Below, one piece after another: positions 61,411 to 64,000 of a stretch of DNA of 64,000 nt (its first letter is position 1; each line of letters begins with the position of its first letter). The notes under the pieces are model-generated. The model did no database searches. It was given only the letters and a program-made list of their open reading frames with translations, and was not told the DNA's origin. The stretch comes from Thalassovita sp. (GTDB lineage Bacteria > Pseudomonadota > Alphaproteobacteria > Rhodobacterales > Rhodobacteraceae), in assembly GCF_963691685.1 (NCBI RefSeq), contig NZ_OY829290.1:3348001-3412000 (forward strand), given 5' to 3'. The translations under genes and the position numbers were made by a program.

Positions 61411-63459
61411 TCACTCGAACTCGATGATCACATCATCCACGGCCAGGCTGTCGCCTGCGGCCGCGTTGATCTTTTTGACCACGGCTTTCTTTTCGGCGCG
61501 CAGGATGTTTTCCATCTTCATCGCCTCTACGGTGCAGAGCGCCTGACCATCCTGCACTTCGTCGCCCACTTCCACATCGATCTTCACGATCAGACCCGGC
61601 ATCGGGCAAAGCAGCATCTTCGAAGTGTCCGGCGGCAGTTTTTCCGGCATCAGCTTGGCCAGTTCGGCCTGACGCGCGGTGCGCACATGGACCTTCAGAT
61701 CGGCGCCACGGCTGCGAATACGGAACCCACCCGAGATTTTGCCGACCTTCAGCACCAGGGTTTCGCCGCCCACGGTCAGTTCGGCCAGTTGATCACCCGG
61801 CGTCCAGTCCGAGGCCACGCGCAGGCTGCTGCCATCAGCAAACTTGACGGTGGAGCCTTCGTGATCCGCGTCGATTTCGACCTCAAACTCAACGCCTTGC
61901 AGGGTCACGACCCAATCGGTGCCGACGCGGCGTTCGTGGTTGTCCATCCGGCCCGAAACACGGGTGCGGCGGATTTCGGCGACACGGTGCATTGCGGCAC
62001 AGGCGGCAGCGATGCGTTTCAGCGCCTCTTCCGGCAGGTCCACACCTTCGAAACCTTCGGGGTATTCTTCGGCGATGAAGGCGGTGGTCATGTCACCGCT
62101 GATGAATTTCGGATGGTCCATCACCGCGCTGACGAAGGGCAGGTTGTGGCCGATACCTTCCAACTCAAACCCGTCCAGCGCGTTGCGCATGGCCTCAATC
62201 GCCTCACCGCGGGTTGGCGCCCAGGTGCAAAGCTTGGCGATCATCGGGTCATAATACATCGAGATCTCACCACCCTCAAAGACGCCGGTGTCGTTGCGCA
62301 CGGCAAAGCCTTCGCCAACGGTGGCATCATCGGCCCATTTGCCATTGTCCTGCATCGGACCTGCGGCAATTTCGGCCGGCGGACGGTAGCGGGTCAGGCG
62401 ACCGATGGAGGGCAGGAAGTTGCGATAGGGATCTTCGGCGTAAACGCGGTTCTCAATGGCCCAGCCGTTGATCTGCACGTCGTCCTGCGTGATCGAGAGC
62501 GGCTCACCATTGGCGACGCGGATCATCTGTTCGACCAGATCCACACCGGTGATCAGCTCGGTCACAGGGTGTTCCACCTGCAGACGGGTGTTCATTTCCA
62601 GGAAGTAGAAGTTCTTGTCACCGTCGACGATGAATTCCACGGTACCGGCAGAGGCATAGCCCACGGCCTTGGCCAGCGCGACGGACTGTTCGCCCATGGC
62701 TTTCCGGGTGGCTTCATCGAGGAAGGGTGACGGGGCCTCTTCGACAACCTTCTGGTTCCGGCGCTGGATCGAGCATTCGCGTTCGTTCAGGTAGATGCCG
62801 TTGCCATGGGCATCGCAAAGCACCTGAATTTCGATGTGGCGCGGTTGGGTGACGAATTTCTCAATGAAGATACGGTCATCGCCAAAGCTGTTGGCCGCTT
62901 CGTTTTTGGACGACTGGAACCCTTCGCGGGCCTCTTCATCATTCCAAGCGATCCGCATGCCTTTGCCGCCACCACCTGCGGAGGCTTTGATCATCACCGG
63001 ATAGCCAATTTCGTTAGAGATCTTCACCGCCTCATCGGCGTCCTCAATCAGACCCATGTAGCCGGGCACAGTGGACACGCCTGCCTCTTGAGCGATCTTT
63101 TTCGAGGTGATCTTGTCCCCCATCGCCTCAATCGCGCCTTTGGGCGGGCCGACAAAGGCAACGCCTTCGGCCTCCAGCGCCTCAGCGAATTTGGCGTTTT
63201 CCGACAGGAAGCCATAGCCGGGGTGCACCGCTTCGGCGCCCGACTGGCGGATCGCATCCATCACCTTGTCGATGACGATATAGGACTGGTTCGCAGGCGG
63301 CGGGCCGATGTGGATCGCCTCATCCGCCATTTTCACATGCAGCGCCTGTTTGTCTGCATCCGAATAGATCGCAACGGTCTTGATACCCATCTTGCGGGCA
63401 GTTTTCATGACGCGGCAGGCAATCTCGCCCCGGTTCGCGATCAGGATCTTATTGAACAT
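61411..63459 (-). CDS. pccA: Propionyl-CoA carboxylase alpha subunit (biotin carboxylase and carrier)
   Basis: A 682-residue subunit that carboxylates biotin and carries it to the beta subunit to form methylmalonyl-CoA. Biotin carboxylase domain from residue 1 (FNKILIANRGEIACRVMKTARK) with ATP-grasp motifs VMIKASAGGGGKGMRIAW, EKFVTQPRHIEIQVL and FLEMNTRLQVEHPVTE. The middle domain binds the beta subunit. Biotin is attached in EAMKMEN near the C-terminus. The ATG at 63459 gives the standard N-terminus, with GGGACGAGA before it. The beta subunit gene is not in the window. Confidence 0.96.
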   Translation of the reverse strand: MFNKILIANRGEIACRVMKTARKMGIKTVAIYSDADKQALHVKMADEAIHIGPPPANQSYIVIDKVMDAIRQSGAEAVHPGYGFLSENAKFAEALEAEGVAFVGPPKGAIEAMGDKITSKKIAQEAGVSTVPGYMGLIEDADEAVKISNEIGYPVMIKASAGGGGKGMRIAWNDEEAREGFQSSKNEAANSFGDDRIFIEKFVTQPRHIEIQVLCDAHGNGIYLNERECSIQRRNQKVVEEAPSPFLDEATRKAMGEQSVALAKAVGYASAGTVEFIVDGDKNFYFLEMNTRLQVEHPVTELITGVDLVEQMIRVANGEPLSITQDDVQINGWAIENRVYAEDPYRNFLPSIGRLTRYRPPAEIAAGPMQDNGKWADDATVGEGFAVRNDTGVFEGGEISMYYDPMIAKLCTWAPTRGEAIEAMRNALDGFELEGIGHNLPFVSAVMDHPKFISGDMTTAFIAEEYPEGFEGVDLPEEALKRIAAACAAMHRVAEIRRTRVSGRMDNHERRVGTDWVVTLQGVEFEVEIDADHEGSTVKFADGSSLRVASDWTPGDQLAELTVGGETLVLKVGKISGGFRIRSRGADLKVHVRTARQAELAKLMPEKLPPDTSKMLLCPMPGLIVKIDVEVGDEVQDGQALCTVEAMKMENILRAEKKAVVKKINAAAGDSLAVDDVIIEFE

Positions 63460-63513
63460 TTCTCGTCCCTTCCAATTTGGCATCCGGGCGGAGGCTGCCC
63501 GGACACATGGCAA

Positions 63514-63550
63514 CAAAAACCCCACCACGGCGCGCGGCCGGGGTGGGGTT
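63514..63550 (-). terminator. Terminator of the small lipoprotein gene
   Basis: Minus strand AACCCCACC...GGTGGGGTT (9-bp stem around a 15-nt GC-rich loop) followed by TTTTTG. It separates the small lipoprotein gene from pccA. Confidence 0.8.
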
Positions 63551-63599
63551 CAATTCTTGATGGCGCGCGGGCACAGCCCGCACGGATGTCAGCGCCGCA

Positions 63600-63818
63600 T
63601 CAGCAGCGTGACGGGTAAAGTTCGCAGTAAGCGACGTTGGCCGCAGCGCCAGCAACTGCGCCGGTGCCAAGGTTGCCATCGACAACGGCAGCTGTGGCAA
63701 CGCCCGCGCCGGCGCCGTAAAGCGCCCGTTCCGCGACCGAGTCACCGCAAGCGCTGAGCGCAGTGGCGCCCAGGACGGCAAGGATCCAAACTTTCGCGGC
63801 TGGTGTTCTGTACTGCAT
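63600..63818 (-). CDS. Small lipoprotein of 72 residues
   Basis: The N-terminus KVWILAVLGATALSACG has a lipobox with the lipidated cysteine at about residue 24. The mature part is Gly/Ala-rich (YGAGAGVATAAVVDGNLGTGAVAGAAANVA), like a glycine zipper, and ends with two cysteines (YCELYPSRC) that could form a disulfide. AAGAGAGG lies just upstream of the ATG. The role is unknown; an outer-membrane or envelope lipoprotein is likely. It precedes pccA on the same strand but behind its own terminator. Confidence 0.78.
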   Translation of the reverse strand: MQYRTPAAKVWILAVLGATALSACGDSVAERALYGAGAGVATAAVVDGNLGTGAVAGAAANVAYCELYPSRC

Positions 63819-64000
63819 GAATAGCCTCTCTTTCTTGTTGCTCTGAAAGAGAGAACATCGCCATCCGCCGCCAGTGCCAAGGGGCGCGCTGCCGGGGCGG
63901 CAAAATCGGCAAAGCTCTGCCGGTTCTGCGGGGCCACAAAGGCGCGGCTGCGGGCCGGAATGCGGGGGATGGCGGAAAAAACGGACGAAGGGCCAGGGGT
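63819..64000. other. Window end without a supported gene
   Basis: This 182-bp stretch lies upstream of the small lipoprotein gene. I see short ORFs on both strands but none with a start signal or recognisable protein; it probably holds the lipoprotein promoter and the edge of a gene beyond the window. Confidence 0.5.

Noticed and set aside
1..64000. tRNA, rRNA, prophage, insertion sequences, replication origin
   Set aside because: Looked for TTCGANNC-type tRNA arms, transposase or integrase proteins, and DnaA-box clusters; none was convincing.

Overview
The window is a 64 kb piece of a GC-rich alphaproteobacterial chromosome. Gene families and order point to a marine Rhodobacteraceae member (Roseobacter group). 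The signs are the short proline-tRNA ligase, the perM-hda-ppk-ppx block, lolCD, a methylmalonyl-CoA mutase/propionyl-CoA carboxylase region, NagQ-type amino-sugar genes and many ABC sugar transporters. This placement is inference from the proteins; no rRNA or tRNA gene is visible to anchor it. No phage, insertion sequence or CRISPR array was seen.

Layout. 1-4.7 kb: end of a Gfo/Idh/MocA oxidoreductase, a GFA-type zinc protein, an unrecognised ORF, then a LacI regulator with iolB and iolG, and a perfect palindromic operator upstream of iolG. 4.8-6.4 kb: a chemoreceptor coupled to a small exported protein. 6.6-12.0 kb: glycerol block, with a GlpR-like repressor divergent from glpD, glpK and an iron-type alcohol dehydrogenase; tandem operator-like boxes and a promoter lie between them. 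12.0-13.7 kb: a LuxR-type regulator divergent from a flavoprotein of the iodotyrosine deiodinase type. 13.7-23.8 kb: amino-sugar block, with nagA, a SIS deaminase/isomerase, a GntR/UTRA regulator and a BadF-type kinase on the minus strand, and murQ, a complete ABC sugar importer and an oxidoreductase on the plus strand. 24.0-31.4 kb: a second complete ABC importer (Agl-like) led by its own LacI regulator and carrying an MGH1/GH63-like hydrolase; both permeases have extra domains. 31.5-35.6 kb: a giant indolepyruvate-ferredoxin-oxidoreductase-type enzyme divergent from an Lrp/AsnC regulator.

35.6-43.1 kb is a patchwork: two related tiny exported peptides, a lipoprotein with an HExxH motif, two c-type cytochromes, a P-loop kinase, lolDC, a DUF2937 protein, and a three-gene set of a repeat-containing exported protein, an acidic exported protein and a membrane-anchored LuxR protein. 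43.1-51.4 kb: a haloalkane dehalogenase with the full DhlA-type catalytic set, proS, perM, hda, ppk1 and ppx. 51.4-57.3 kb: an exported acidic protein, an EEP-family nuclease/phosphatase, a TerB-DnaJ protein, a GNAT acetyltransferase, a VOC protein, nhaA and an EamA exporter. 57.5-63.8 kb: methylmalonyl-CoA mutase and propionyl-CoA carboxylase alpha subunit, separated by a DUF4174 protein and a glycosyltransferase-like protein, then a small lipoprotein.

How it fits together. Much of the window is a set of separately regulated carbon-uptake modules (inositol, glycerol, amino sugars or cell-wall sugars, alpha-glucoside-like compatible solutes, propionyl-CoA), each with its own regulator and in several cases a visible operator. 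The most notable observations are a dispersed 23-bp repeat family (five copies) attached to GC-rich hairpins, a DUF11-like domain inside an ABC permease, two different dehalogenases, and the pair of paralogous tiny exported peptides.
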